Translations under genes and position numbers: made by a program | The notes under the pieces: model-generated | Seen by the model: the letters and a program-made list of their open reading frames with translations, nothing else | Database searches by the model: none | What the model was told of the DNA's origin: nothing | In this document: piece by piece, positions 18,452 through 29,017 of the stretch | Layout of the letters: each line of letters starts with the position of its first letter | How positions within the stretch are numbered: the stretch's first letter is position 1 | Assembly (NCBI GenBank): GCA_040386155.1 | Contig: JAZKFZ010000003.1 | Coordinates: forward strand, 744,001-808,000 | From: M0103 sp040386155 | GTDB lineage: Bacteria; Bacteroidota; Bacteroidia; Flavobacteriales_D; Crocinitomicaceae | DNA: 64,000 bases | Direction: 5' to 3'

Positions 18452-19717
18452 ATGATAAAGCACATTTTTATTCTTCTTTTCTGTTTTTCCACGAATTACT
18501 CTTCCGCTACGCAGATTTTGGTACCCATGGACGACAGCCAATCCGAACATTTGAAGGCCTATGGTGTTGCTTTTTGGGCATTGGAACATGAAGTGGTTTT
18601 GGAATGGCTGCTGAATTATCGTGGTGGTGCATTTTTGTTACCCCATCTTCGAACACTTGAAGAAGAACTCATCGTTCGAGGAGTGAAATATGAAATATTA
18701 GCGGATGGACAAGTGAATTCAATTCGCAATCAGATTGCCAATCCAGAAACCAACATGGAAATTGTACAGCTGGAAAAAGCACCAAAAATTGCCGTGTACA
18801 CTCCCCCAACAACTCAACCTTGGGATGATGCAGTAACAATGGTACTGGAATATGCAGAAATTCCTTACGACAAAATTTATGATTCGGCGATCATCATGGG
18901 CGCGCTTCCAAAATACGATTGGTTACACTTGCATCACGAGGATTTTACTGGACAATATGGTAAATTTTACGCAAATTTTAGGTCCTACCAATGGTACCAA
19001 GAGCAAGTTGAACAGGCTGAAAAAGATGCCAAAAAATTAGGATTCAGCAAGGTGTCGCAACTGAAATTAGCAGTTGCCACCAATTTGAAAAATTTTGTGA
19101 TGGGTGGAGGTTTTCTATTCACCATGTGCAGCGGAACAGATAGTTTTGACATAGGTTTAGCAGCTCAAAATACCGATATCTGTGAGCAAATGTTTGATGG
19201 CGACCCGTCTGATCCCAACTGCCAAAACAAACTAAATTTTGATGCCACTTTGGCATTTGAGAATTTCAAATTAGAGCGAGATCCAATGGTCTACGAATAT
19301 TCTAATATCGATGGAACAGAACTTCGAAGAACGCAACGAGTAGCTGAAAATACCGATAAATTTACCCTGTTTGATTTCTCCGCAAAATGGGATGTCGTGC
19401 CAACAATGTTAACGCAGTGCCACACTGATATTATTGATGGATTCATGGGACAAACAACTGATTTCAAGAAAGACTATATTAAATCAAACGTACTAATTTT
19501 AGGTGAAAACAAGGCCTTGGGAACCGCTCGATACATCCATGGCGAACTTGGAGAAGGAACTTGGACCTTTTATGGTGGGCACGATCCAGAGGATTATGAA
19601 CACCGCGTTGGAGATCCAAATACCGATCTCAATTTACACCCAAATTCGCCGGGATACCGCTTGATTTTGAATAATATTTTATTCCCCGCAGCAAAGAAAG
19701 AGAAGCGGAAAACATAA
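18452..19717 (+). CDS. Exported conserved protein, often named asparagine synthetase B-like; function unknown
   Basis: 421 residues starting with a signal peptide (about 1-20, ending in SSATQ). The sequence follows a Bacteroidota family that I recall being labelled 'asparagine synthetase B' in databases: ILVPMDDSQSEHLKAYG, VVLEWLLNYRGG, LHLHHEDFTGQYGKFY, GGGFLFTMCSGTDSFDI, GEGTWTFYGGHDPEDY. Nothing supports that name: there is no N-terminal nucleophilic cysteine and no ATP-pyrophosphatase SGGxDS motif, and the protein is exported. The GGGFLF...MCSGTDS and TFYGGHDPEDY segments recall a flavodoxin-like or amidotransferase-like fold, which is a guess. It begins the exported-protein cluster and ends 8 bp before the first WD40-caspase gene. 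Confidence 0.75.
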   Translation: MIKHIFILLFCFSTNYSSATQILVPMDDSQSEHLKAYGVAFWALEHEVVLEWLLNYRGGAFLLPHLRTLEEELIVRGVKYEILADGQVNSIRNQIANPETNMEIVQLEKAPKIAVYTPPTTQPWDDAVTMVLEYAEIPYDKIYDSAIIMGALPKYDWLHLHHEDFTGQYGKFYANFRSYQWYQEQVEQAEKDAKKLGFSKVSQLKLAVATNLKNFVMGGGFLFTMCSGTDSFDIGLAAQNTDICEQMFDGDPSDPNCQNKLNFDATLAFENFKLERDPMVYEYSNIDGTELRRTQRVAENTDKFTLFDFSAKWDVVPTMLTQCHTDIIDGFMGQTTDFKKDYIKSNVLILGENKALGTARYIHGELGEGTWTFYGGHDPEDYEHRVGDPNTDLNLHPNSPGYRLILNNILFPAAKKEKRKT

Positions 19718-19725
19718 TGTTTTAG

Positions 19726-22700
19726 ATGAAGTTCTTTCAACTATTTTCACTACTATTTTTTTGTTCCCTTGCGCATTCGCAGGAGCTTAAGCTTCGCTAT
19801 CCCAAGGGCCATGTTTATGATGTAACTGAATCTAAAATTAGTGCTGATGGCAAGCACCTACTTTCTTCTTCACCGGATGATCACGTTTTTTTATGGGAAA
19901 TTAGCAGTGGAAAAGTAATCGGTGGCCTGAAAAAAGCTTCCAATCAATATAATTTCAACAAATACATTGAATTTTCGCCAGACAGCAACTACTATATTGC
20001 CTTACTGAATTCCGATGAATTAATAATTAGTAGTCTGACGAATAATACACTTTTTTCATGTCAACACTATAACCAAGATTCAAGCTATTTCTATTATATC
20101 AATTCGGCAAAATTTAGCCCCGATGGCAAATTTATTGTCACCACCTCATCCGATAGTACTATTTGCTTGTGGGAAACTTCCACAGGTAAAAAACTATCGC
20201 AATTAAAGTCGCATACTGATGAAGTCAACTATGCGGAATTCAGCCCAACTGGCAATTATATAGCTTCAACCGCATGGGATTCAACAACGATTATTTATCA
20301 ATACGATGAATTAGGCAACTTGAGTGTTCGCTCAAAAATTGCGGCACGTTCCACGGTTTCATTTGTGTCAAAGTTCTCTCCGAGTGGAAAATACCTCTTA
20401 AATATTGGAGCAGATGGTAGCGCGTATGTTAGTGACCCCATAAGCGGAGATCTAATTTCAAGCTATAAATCCCCAGAAATCATCCAATTTGAACTTTTTT
20501 CACCTGATGAAAAATTCATTTGTACAAGCAATGGTAATAAAGTCGATATCTGGGAAGTCTCTTCTGGAAAATTACTTCGACAATTGAGTGGACACCTTGC
20601 AGAAGTGACTCATTTTGCAATTTCGAAAGATCAGAAGCACTTCGCTACATCATCGATGGATAAAACGGTGCAGTTTTGGGATGAAGGAGGAAAAAGCATA
20701 AAAACGATCACATTTCAATTTGGCGTTAGAAGTATTGAATTTGAAGAAATTAAGGATAATAATGGAACAATTGTACATTGTTTTGCTGTTTGTTATGGCA
20801 ACACCATTGAATTATTTGAGCTCAACTCAGGAAAACTTATCAAAAAATTTCATGGTCGAACAGACTCCAATTGGCACCTCCAAAAAAAGAATATCTCAAA
20901 TGAAGACCAACTTATTGTAAGTGGATTTAACAAGAAACTATTTCTGCTTGACAATAAATCTGGCAAGTTCAAAGATAGCCTTCAATTTAATCAAACGGCA
21001 CGTATCATTGAAGCTATTTCTGAAGACTCTCTGTTGATTGTTGATGAACTTGGCAATATCTTCACTGTAGATTTGACGACACACCTGAAGGAGCAAAAAT
21101 TTAAAATCGTAGCAAGTCAATACTCAGATTTCACAATCCTTGGTAACAACACCTTAATATCCCCAGACGAAAAGAAAAGATGTGTTAATATTTATAATTA
21201 CAATGCTAAAAATCAAAGTTTTAAGTTAAGGTCAGTATTAAAAAAAACAGATGTATTCAGCGTTCAAATTAATCAATCTGGCACTCAGCTCGTAATTTCC
21301 CCAACAGACACAACCATTGTACTCTATGACATTTCAAAAAAGAAAGTGCAAAAAATATGGGAACAAGAACTTGATTTTAAATTGTATTCTGGACTATCAT
21401 TTAATGTCAGTGGAACTACCATCTATGCAGCTACTAGACAAAATGGAATACTACAAATTGACGTCAAAACAGGAAAGATTAAAAGCCTAGAAAGCGAAAA
21501 TTTTGTTACTAAAATAATTCCTATTTCCTTAAAAAATTCTTTGTTGACGATGGCAGGGAATTTTTTCGATTTGTGGGAAATTGGTGTGGATACATTAATT
21601 CATCGCTTTCAGTTTGATCACGACAACGATGTTAGTGAAGTGCTTTATGACGAACAGGAAAAATTAATTTATAGCACCTCCATCGATGGATCAATACGGC
21701 TCTGGAGCCCCAGTACTGGAGAACAAATCATTCAACAAATTCAATTCGATAATGACCCCAACAAATGGGTACACCTTCATCCTAGCGGACTTTTTGACGC
21801 TTCCCCTGAGGCAATGGAAATGATGTATTGGACCAAAGGACTGGAAGTGATTGAATTCAACCAGTTAAAAGCACGATATTGGGAACCCGGATTATGGAGT
21901 AAAGTAATGAAAGGAGAGGCGCTGCGTTCTGTTCGTGATATGCAAGAGTTGAAACTACATCCTTTGGTCGAATTTGGTGAATACGACGAAAAAACTGGCA
22001 AAATTCCTGTAATACTAACAAAGCGTGAAGGTGGTTTTGGGAAAATTTCGTTTTCCATCAATGGGAAGGAAGTTCAAGCAGATGCTCGAGGTAGTAATTT
22101 TGACAGTTCGAAAGAAAAACAAACAATACTTATTGATATTGCAAACAACCCCAATCTGCAAGACAGTTTAAATTCAATCGTCATAAAAACGTCGTCCGAA
22201 GATGGTTTTATTGTTGGACAAGGAGAAGAAAAATTGATTACCTTGAATTTAGGGAGAAGTGCAAAACCACATTTTTATGCAATTTCGATTGGCACAGGTC
22301 TATTTTCCAATCCAGAAATCAACTTAAAATACCCACCAATTGATGCTGTTTCCATGAGTAAAGCATTTCAAATTGGAGCGCAGGACCTATTTGGAGTTGA
22401 AAAAACACACATTTACACGCTGACTACCGACGATAGTGAAAAACCAACGAAAGAAAAAATCAAAGGAGTGTTCAATGAAATAGCTAAAACAGCTACTTCT
22501 ACTGATATTTTCGCCTTGTATTTGAGCGGTCACGGAATTACTTTTGGTGGCGAAGCAGGCGATTTTTATTATATCACAACTGAGGCATCATCGGCCAATT
22601 CAGAAGCATACAGTGATCCCACAATTCGAGCAAATTACACCATTAGCACAGCAGAATTGACAGAATGGATAAAACAAATTCCAGCCAATAAACAAGTCAT

Positions 22701-23409
22701 GATCATTGATGCCTGTTCATCAGGAAAAGCAGTAGAAAACTTGATGGCATCTCGCGAAATTGATGCTTCTTCTTTAAAAGCAATTGATCGAATGAAAGAT
22801 CGCACAGGAATGTTTGTTATTTCTGGAAGTGCAGCCGATGCTGTTAGTTATGAAGCAAGTCGTTATGGGCAAGGTTTACTCACCTACTCTATTTTACAAG
22901 CGATGAAAGGAGCTAAACTAAGAGATCAGAAATTTTTTGATGCCGATCTGATTTTCAATTATGCGAGGGAAACTGTACCTGAACTGGCAAAAGGAATTGG
23001 CGGCATTCAGCAACCACAATTACTAATGCCTAAAGGTGGAAGTTTCGACTTCGGTCGGGTGAATGCAGAGAGTGCTAAAGAAATTCCACTGAATGCTATT
23101 AAGCCTGTTTTTGTTCGTTCCAACTTATTTAATACTATAGAAAACGATGACGATATGCAATTGAGTAGCTTACTTGATGAGCGATTGAATGAAATTGCAA
23201 ATGAAAGTGCGAAGGCAAAACTCGTCTTTTTCGATACAAGAGAATTTCCTGATTCTTACAAGATAAGTGGCGGCTACACGGTTGCAAATGGTACATTTAT
23301 TCTGAAATTGAAAATTAAAGGTCAATCAATCGTCACTTATGATTTAAAGGCCAATTCAAGCAAAGAACTGATTGAACAAATCATACAAAAAGTTGAATCA
23401 ATAAATTAA
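19726..23409 (+). CDS. Exported WD40 repeat - caspase-like (C14) protease fusion, copy 1
   Basis: 1227 residues. A signal peptide (1-19, ending in AHSQE) is followed by WD40 repeats to about residue 680 (units such as AKFSPDGKFIVTTSSDSTICLWETSTGK). A conserved linker, NKWVHLHPSGLFDASPEAME...YWEPGLW, joins them to a caspase-like domain at about 850-1115. The catalytic pair is H936 in YLSGHG and C997 in MIIDACSSG, preceded by the strand HFYAISIGTG and the DAVSMSKAFQ helix. Loops GIQQPQLLMPKGGSF and a C-terminal domain with FFDTREFPDSYKISGGY follow. It should act in the periplasm or at the outer membrane, since no T9SS tail is seen. Substrates are unknown. A paralogue starts 7 bp downstream, so the two are surely co-transcribed. 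Confidence 0.9.
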   Translation: MKFFQLFSLLFFCSLAHSQELKLRYPKGHVYDVTESKISADGKHLLSSSPDDHVFLWEISSGKVIGGLKKASNQYNFNKYIEFSPDSNYYIALLNSDELIISSLTNNTLFSCQHYNQDSSYFYYINSAKFSPDGKFIVTTSSDSTICLWETSTGKKLSQLKSHTDEVNYAEFSPTGNYIASTAWDSTTIIYQYDELGNLSVRSKIAARSTVSFVSKFSPSGKYLLNIGADGSAYVSDPISGDLISSYKSPEIIQFELFSPDEKFICTSNGNKVDIWEVSSGKLLRQLSGHLAEVTHFAISKDQKHFATSSMDKTVQFWDEGGKSIKTITFQFGVRSIEFEEIKDNNGTIVHCFAVCYGNTIELFELNSGKLIKKFHGRTDSNWHLQKKNISNEDQLIVSGFNKKLFLLDNKSGKFKDSLQFNQTARIIEAISEDSLLIVDELGNIFTVDLTTHLKEQKFKIVASQYSDFTILGNNTLISPDEKKRCVNIYNYNAKNQSFKLRSVLKKTDVFSVQINQSGTQLVISPTDTTIVLYDISKKKVQKIWEQELDFKLYSGLSFNVSGTTIYAATRQNGILQIDVKTGKIKSLESENFVTKIIPISLKNSLLTMAGNFFDLWEIGVDTLIHRFQFDHDNDVSEVLYDEQEKLIYSTSIDGSIRLWSPSTGEQIIQQIQFDNDPNKWVHLHPSGLFDASPEAMEMMYWTKGLEVIEFNQLKARYWEPGLWSKVMKGEALRSVRDMQELKLHPLVEFGEYDEKTGKIPVILTKREGGFGKISFSINGKEVQADARGSNFDSSKEKQTILIDIANNPNLQDSLNSIVIKTSSEDGFIVGQGEEKLITLNLGRSAKPHFYAISIGTGLFSNPEINLKYPPIDAVSMSKAFQIGAQDLFGVEKTHIYTLTTDDSEKPTKEKIKGVFNEIAKTATSTDIFALYLSGHGITFGGEAGDFYYITTEASSANSEAYSDPTIRANYTISTAELTEWIKQIPANKQVMIIDACSSGKAVENLMASREIDASSLKAIDRMKDRTGMFVISGSAADAVSYEASRYGQGLLTYSILQAMKGAKLRDQKFFDADLIFNYARETVPELAKGIGGIQQPQLLMPKGGSFDFGRVNAESAKEIPLNAIKPVFVRSNLFNTIENDDDMQLSSLLDERLNEIANESAKAKLVFFDTREFPDSYKISGGYTVANGTFILKLKIKGQSIVTYDLKANSSKELIEQIIQKVESIN

Positions 23410-23416
23410 ATAGCGC

Positions 23417-26400
23417 ATGAAAGCACCTATTTTAGAAAGCAACTTCTTGAAAAAATTCATTTTTGTACTATTTATTACTTGCTTGGGAAATGTCCTAGCA
23501 CAGGAAGTGAAGTTGGGTCTGCCAACAGGTCATACTGGATCTTTAATCTCAGCAGTTTTTAGTTCTGATGGAAAAATGATTTTGACAGGCTCTACTGATA
23601 ATACAGCTCGACTATGGGATACAAAAACAGGAAAACTAATCTACACCTTACTCGGTCATTCTGAAGCTATCATTTCTGCAGAATTCAACGCTGATGGTTC
23701 AAAAATCTTAACTGGTTCAAATGATAACACTGCTAGGATCTGGGATGCAAAAACAGGTGAACAAGTTGTACAATTAGAAGAAACTATTTATGCCTTAAAA
23801 TCAGTCGCCTTCAACGCAGATGGTTCTAAAATATTGACCACCTCGTGGGAAAAACCTCCTCAACTATGGGATGCTAAAACTGGTAAACTTATTATCACTT
23901 TAATTGGCCATTCTGAAGTGGTAAACTCCGCAGTTTTTAACGTTCATTGTTCGAAAATATTAACAGCTTCTAAGGATAAAACAGCTAGAATATGGGATGC
24001 TGAAACTGGTCAATTTGAGCAATCGCTTCCTCACGACCAAGAACTAGAATCAGCCATTTTTAGCAATGATAATAGTAAAATATTGACTACATCAAGTGAC
24101 AGCAATGCTTTTGTTTGGGACATAAAAATAGGGCGAATCATTACTATTTTAAAAAGTACCACCAAAATTGTTTCGAGCATTTTTAGTCCCGACAATTCAA
24201 AAATTTTATCCATTCAGGATGACAATTCAGCGCTTATTTGGGATGTAAAACTGGGAACAATAATTCATACTTTAACTGGTCATACATCTTTCATTGAAAA
24301 CGCCACTTTTAGCGCTGATGGTCAATGTATATTAACAGCTTCTTTTGACAACTCTGCACGACTATGGAACTTGAAGACAGGGCAAATTATTCACTCTTTT
24401 ACAGGACATTCAGGACCTGTTACTAGTGCCAAATTCAATTCTGACGATTCTGAGATTGTAACAGGATCCTTTGATGGAACAGCTCGTCTGTGGGATGTAA
24501 AAACAGGGAAAATGATCCAAATTATGGGAGGTCATACGAATGAATTAAGATCTGCAGTATTCAATTCAGATCAAACAAATATTCTAAGCTCTGGTACTTC
24601 TACCTTCATCTGGAATGTAAACACTGGGAAAATTATTAAATCCTTTGAAAATCAGGTTCAGGACACCTATTTTTCCGTCTACAATGAAAGTGAATCAAAA
24701 ATTTATACTGGTTCATACGACGATTCAATTCGCATTTTTGATTTGACTTCAGGAACACAATTGCATTCATTTTCATCCTATTTTTCATATAATTTTAGAT
24801 GTCCCGAAAGGACTTGGAATGATTCAAAAATTTTAACAAATCATGTTTTCAATGAGAAATCTGGAGTTTATCTATGGAACTTAAAGAATGGACAGCTAAT
24901 TAAAAAACTTAAAGGACATGATCGTCCAGTTGAATCAGCAATATTCAATGAAGACAATACAAAAATTCTGACTTCATCAAGTGACAAAACGGCATGTTTA
25001 TTTGATGCCAAAAGAGGTAAATTAATTCATAAATTAGTGGGGCATTCAGAGAGCCTTCAGTTTGCAATATTTCATCCAGATAACTCAAAAATTCTAACTG
25101 CAGCATTAGATAGTACAATTCGATTGTGGGATGTAAATACGGGCAGAGAGATCAAGTCTTTTTCAGGAGTCAAAAATTGGTATAAATCAGCTGTATTCTC
25201 ATCCGATGGAGCAACAATTTTGACAACTTCATTGCACCTTTCCTCGCAAATTTTGAATTCAAAAACAGGTGAACTTATTCAAACCTTGGAACTAAATGGG
25301 CAGCGGGCAGAGTCAGCCATTTTTAGTCGTGATGACTCAAAAATCCTTATAACAACAATTGATAATACCGCCCAACTTTGGAGTTCTGATCAAAAAGGTT
25401 TGTTTCAATATTCAAAAATCTTTTATCACGAAGGCCTTTTATCAGCTAAATTCAGTCCAGATGAAAGTCTAATTATTACTACTTCCGCAGATGGCTCATT
25501 CATTATGTGGAACACTAAAACTGGCGAGCAACTCATTCGCCAATTTATTTTCGATGCGAACCCCAACAAATGGGTACATCTCCATCCCAGCGGTTTATTT
25601 GATGCTTCTCCTGATGCAATGGAGCTGATGTATTGGACAAAAGGCTTGGAAGTGATTGAATTTGCACAATTAAAAGAACGCTATTGGGAACCAGGACTTT
25701 GGCAAAAGGTCATGAAAGGAGAACCTTTGAAAAATGTTCAAGGAATGAATGAACTGAAGCTGCAACCAGAAATTTCTTTTGGTGAGATGGTAGATGGAAA
25801 AATTCCGGTTACACTTACTCAACGCGATGGTGGCTACGGGAAGGTGATGGTGCTTATCAATGGAAAAGAGATTGAGGGTGATGCTCGTGGCGAAAACTTT
25901 AACAAGAGTGAAGTCTCGCAAACTATTTGGGTGACTTTAAAAGACCACCCAAACCTTGTTGATGGCGAGAATACCATTGCCGTTAAAGCTGCTTCGGAAG
26001 ATGGGTTCGTAGTGAGTAGACCTGAAGAGAAAAAAATACAAATTAAAATTCCAAGCAACAAACCACACTTGTATGCCGTGGTGGTAGGCACGGGTAAATA
26101 CTCAAATCCAGATATTAATCTCAAATATCCAGAGAAGGACGCCAAAACGATAAGTACCGCATTGCAAATTGGAGCCGAAGGATTGTTCGGGAAGGATAAA
26201 ACACACATTTACACTTTAACCACAGACACTTCCGTCTCAAACACACTTCCTGGTCTACGACCAAGCAAAACGAACATTAAAAACACGTTTGTAGAAATAA
26301 GCACACAAGCAAAATCGAGCGACCTAATTGTTGTTTACCTGAGTGGTCATGGTATTTCGTGGGGTGGCGAACAAGGTGATTTCTACTACATTACCACGGA

Positions 26401-27226
26401 TGCATCGGCGTCGAATGCGCAGTCCTACAACGATGAAGTTATTCGTAAAAATCAAACAATTTCTGCAGCTGAATTTACTGATTGGCTCAATTTAATTCCA
26501 GCCAACAAACAAGTGATGATCATTGATGCTTGCGCATCAGGAAAAGCAGTGCAAAACCTCAAAGAAGAACGTGATATTGATGGTTCAGCTGTCAAAGCGC
26601 TTGATCGGATGAAAGACCGTACTGGAATGTTTGTTGTTTCCGGCTCGGCCGCAGATGCTGTCAGCTATGAAGCTGGACGTTACGGACAAGGCTTGCTCAC
26701 CTACTCCATTTTAGAAGCGATGAAGGGAGCGAAATTGAGAGATAATAGCTTTTTTGATGTGGATCTATTACTGAATTATGCCCGCGAAAAAGTACCTGAA
26801 TATGCAAAAGGTATTGGAGGCATCCAAGTACCTCAGCTGTTAGTCCCTAAAGGAGGAAGTTTTGATATTGGCTTCGTAACCGACGAAACAAAAAAGGAAA
26901 TTCCGTTGAGCAATGTGAAGCCTGTTGTTATTCGCTCGCTATTTGTCGATTCAAAAAAATTCAATGATCATCTAGGTTTGAGTATTTCAATTGACAATGC
27001 ACTTAACTTATTGTCCAATGAAATTGATGCACCTTTTGTATTTTTCGATGCTTCTGAATTTCCTGATGCTTACCAATTAAGTGGTGGCTATAAAGTAGAC
27101 AACGGAAAATACATTTTATTTCTTACAATAACGAAAGGTATATCTGAAACAAGTAAAGAAATTTCAGCAAATAGTGTAGAGGAACTGATTGAAAAAATTA
27201 TTAACGAAACAGAAAAATTAAAATAG
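23417..27226 (+). CDS. Exported WD40 repeat - caspase-like (C14) protease fusion, copy 2
   Basis: 1269 residues, a tandem paralogue of the gene before it. An export signal (about 10-29, ending in VLAQE) starts after a short basic extension. About fourteen clear WD40 units follow to about residue 700 (SAVFSSDGKMILTGSTDNTARLWDTKTGK and variants, more regular than in copy 1). The same linker NKWVHLHPSGLFDASPDAME is present, then a caspase-like domain with H978 in YLSGHG and C1039 in MIIDACASG. The region after the catalytic cysteine is nearly identical to copy 1 (RMKDRTGMFVVSGSAADAVSYEAGRYGQGLLTYSIL), whereas the WD40 halves have diverged much more. This suggests a conserved enzyme with two different recognition propellers. 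Confidence 0.9.
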   Translation: MKAPILESNFLKKFIFVLFITCLGNVLAQEVKLGLPTGHTGSLISAVFSSDGKMILTGSTDNTARLWDTKTGKLIYTLLGHSEAIISAEFNADGSKILTGSNDNTARIWDAKTGEQVVQLEETIYALKSVAFNADGSKILTTSWEKPPQLWDAKTGKLIITLIGHSEVVNSAVFNVHCSKILTASKDKTARIWDAETGQFEQSLPHDQELESAIFSNDNSKILTTSSDSNAFVWDIKIGRIITILKSTTKIVSSIFSPDNSKILSIQDDNSALIWDVKLGTIIHTLTGHTSFIENATFSADGQCILTASFDNSARLWNLKTGQIIHSFTGHSGPVTSAKFNSDDSEIVTGSFDGTARLWDVKTGKMIQIMGGHTNELRSAVFNSDQTNILSSGTSTFIWNVNTGKIIKSFENQVQDTYFSVYNESESKIYTGSYDDSIRIFDLTSGTQLHSFSSYFSYNFRCPERTWNDSKILTNHVFNEKSGVYLWNLKNGQLIKKLKGHDRPVESAIFNEDNTKILTSSSDKTACLFDAKRGKLIHKLVGHSESLQFAIFHPDNSKILTAALDSTIRLWDVNTGREIKSFSGVKNWYKSAVFSSDGATILTTSLHLSSQILNSKTGELIQTLELNGQRAESAIFSRDDSKILITTIDNTAQLWSSDQKGLFQYSKIFYHEGLLSAKFSPDESLIITTSADGSFIMWNTKTGEQLIRQFIFDANPNKWVHLHPSGLFDASPDAMELMYWTKGLEVIEFAQLKERYWEPGLWQKVMKGEPLKNVQGMNELKLQPEISFGEMVDGKIPVTLTQRDGGYGKVMVLINGKEIEGDARGENFNKSEVSQTIWVTLKDHPNLVDGENTIAVKAASEDGFVVSRPEEKKIQIKIPSNKPHLYAVVVGTGKYSNPDINLKYPEKDAKTISTALQIGAEGLFGKDKTHIYTLTTDTSVSNTLPGLRPSKTNIKNTFVEISTQAKSSDLIVVYLSGHGISWGGEQGDFYYITTDASASNAQSYNDEVIRKNQTISAAEFTDWLNLIPANKQVMIIDACASGKAVQNLKEERDIDGSAVKALDRMKDRTGMFVVSGSAADAVSYEAGRYGQGLLTYSILEAMKGAKLRDNSFFDVDLLLNYAREKVPEYAKGIGGIQVPQLLVPKGGSFDIGFVTDETKKEIPLSNVKPVVIRSLFVDSKKFNDHLGLSISIDNALNLLSNEIDAPFVFFDASEFPDAYQLSGGYKVDNGKYILFLTITKGISETSKEISANSVEELIEKIINETEKLK

Positions 27227-27259
27227 ATTTATCTAAATTTAAGAACCAAAAATTCACCG

Positions 27260-28903
27260 ATGAAAAAGATCTGCTATACCATTGTTATCATTCTTGTTTC
27301 CCAAATGTTGTTTTCACAACAAATCAGCAAAGAAAATAAAGAACTAATTGATAGTATTTACAATGAAATGTGTGCTGGGAAAGGAATTTCGAAGCAAAAA
27401 AGACCTGAGCTTCAAATTGCAAGTGAATCAAAAGTCGCGGCATATTATCCAGAGTCAATCAAAATTAAACTTGATCCAAGCGCGTTTGATATTTGTGCAA
27501 AATTTGGCCCAAGAAGAAATGATGCAATTGCTTTTGTGCTATCACATGAACTTGGACACTTTGAAATGAATAGCTTTTGGTCGAAAGATTACAATGAATA
27601 TGCGTCACTTTTTGAGGACTCATTAAATGTACTTCAAAAACAAAATGATGAATCTATTAAACGTTTAATGGAGAATGAGACCCAAGCGGATATACGCGCT
27701 GGAATAATACGTTATCTAGGAGGCTTTTCAACATTGGGTTTTACTCGTTCCGTTATGGATACGCTTTATGCCAGTTATTCACTTCCTGATAAAATGAAGG
27801 GCTACCCTCTGCGAGATGAGCGCATAAAAATTGCGGAGAAAAATGACCATTTAATTGAGGAATTTATCCACATTTTTGAAACAAGTAACTTTGCTGTGCT
27901 ATCAGAAGATTTTACCGAGGCAATTGAAGGATATGAATTTTTGATTAAACAGGGATTCGAAAGTCGTGAAATATATAATAACCTTGGGTTTATTTACTAT
28001 CTTCAAGCTTCCCAGATGTTTGAAAGCAGCACTTTGTTTAATGAAAAAAAGCTAAAATTTATCTATCCAATTGAATTGGATTTGGAAAGCAAAGCACGAG
28101 GAGCAGGAACAAAGGGTGGAAATGACTTTGATGAAAAAATTACCAAGCTATTAGAAAAAGCAAGTGAAAGTTTCGAAACTGCAATTAATTTTGACAAAAA
28201 GTATTCGATAGCATATTTAAACCTCGGCTGTGTTGCATCAATTTTAGGTAAATACATACAAGCGGAAGGGTATCTAGCCACAGCAAAAGAGCTAGCAAAA
28301 CGTGAAAAAGATCGTCCCACTCGTGACAATGCAGATTTAGTCTTAGCCCTAATTCAGTACATTAAAGAAGGTGGTGACAAAAAAATGACTTCAAAAATTG
28401 TCAACCGACTGGCGAAAGCTGGACATGAATACGCCATACTAAATCAAAAATTAATTGCTGGAAAAGAATATAAGGACCTTTCACTAATCAAACCCACTCC
28501 CAACCAAAAGTTTAAGCGAGAAACTATTGAAAACCTTGATTTATACAATGTTTCAGAAATTGATGCTACCATTTTTGAAAATGTGACTGATTTCAAACTC
28601 AATAGGGAGCCACTGTCAATCTACAATTTCAATAACTCTGTCATCTATAGTTATAAAGTGATTGTTGAAAAATATTCGAAAATTAAATTGTTTCACGTAA
28701 CTGCAGAAAATTATACGGGAAGCACACAACTAGGAATAAAAATAGGATCAACCGAAAGTGATTTAAAGAATGCCTACGGTGAACCAAGTAAAATATTTCC
28801 AGTTGCTCAAGGTTGGGTTTACCACTATCCGAACCTAAAGTTGATGATGGTAATGAATCAAAATAAAATGGTAACAAAGTGGATGGTTTATTATGTAATG
28901 TAA
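27260..28903 (+). CDS. Exported M48-like zinc metallopeptidase with TPR region
   Basis: 547 residues. A signal peptide (1-19, ending in LFSQQ) precedes a peptidase domain with the zinc motif H96-E-L-G-H100 in FVLSHELGHFEMNSF. The downstream ENETQADIRAG supplies the third, glutamate, ligand in the M48 arrangement (HExxH ... ExxxAD). Residues about 195-400 form tetratricopeptide-like helices (AIEGYEFLIKQGFESREIYNNLGFIYYL; SIAYLNLGCVASILGKYIQAEGYL). The C-terminus (about 410-547) has no recognised family. It follows the second WD40-caspase by 33 bp on the same strand and is probably part of the same transcript, placing two protease classes in one exported module. Confidence 0.85.
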   Translation: MKKICYTIVIILVSQMLFSQQISKENKELIDSIYNEMCAGKGISKQKRPELQIASESKVAAYYPESIKIKLDPSAFDICAKFGPRRNDAIAFVLSHELGHFEMNSFWSKDYNEYASLFEDSLNVLQKQNDESIKRLMENETQADIRAGIIRYLGGFSTLGFTRSVMDTLYASYSLPDKMKGYPLRDERIKIAEKNDHLIEEFIHIFETSNFAVLSEDFTEAIEGYEFLIKQGFESREIYNNLGFIYYLQASQMFESSTLFNEKKLKFIYPIELDLESKARGAGTKGGNDFDEKITKLLEKASESFETAINFDKKYSIAYLNLGCVASILGKYIQAEGYLATAKELAKREKDRPTRDNADLVLALIQYIKEGGDKKMTSKIVNRLAKAGHEYAILNQKLIAGKEYKDLSLIKPTPNQKFKRETIENLDLYNVSEIDATIFENVTDFKLNREPLSIYNFNNSVIYSYKVIVEKYSKIKLFHVTAENYTGSTQLGIKIGSTESDLKNAYGEPSKIFPVAQGWVYHYPNLKLMMVMNQNKMVTKWMVYYVM

Positions 28904-29017
28904 AAAGAAATCTTCTTCCATTTTACCAGCAATCTTGCCATTTTCTGATAACAACTTTAAAATCATTATAATCTATTTCGTTTTTTTCCTATCTTAGAAG
29001 TCTAAAACTATGCTTCT

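Noticed and set aside
18452..19717. Calling the gene asnB
   Set aside because: No catalytic cysteine, no synthetase motif and an export signal; the name would mislead.
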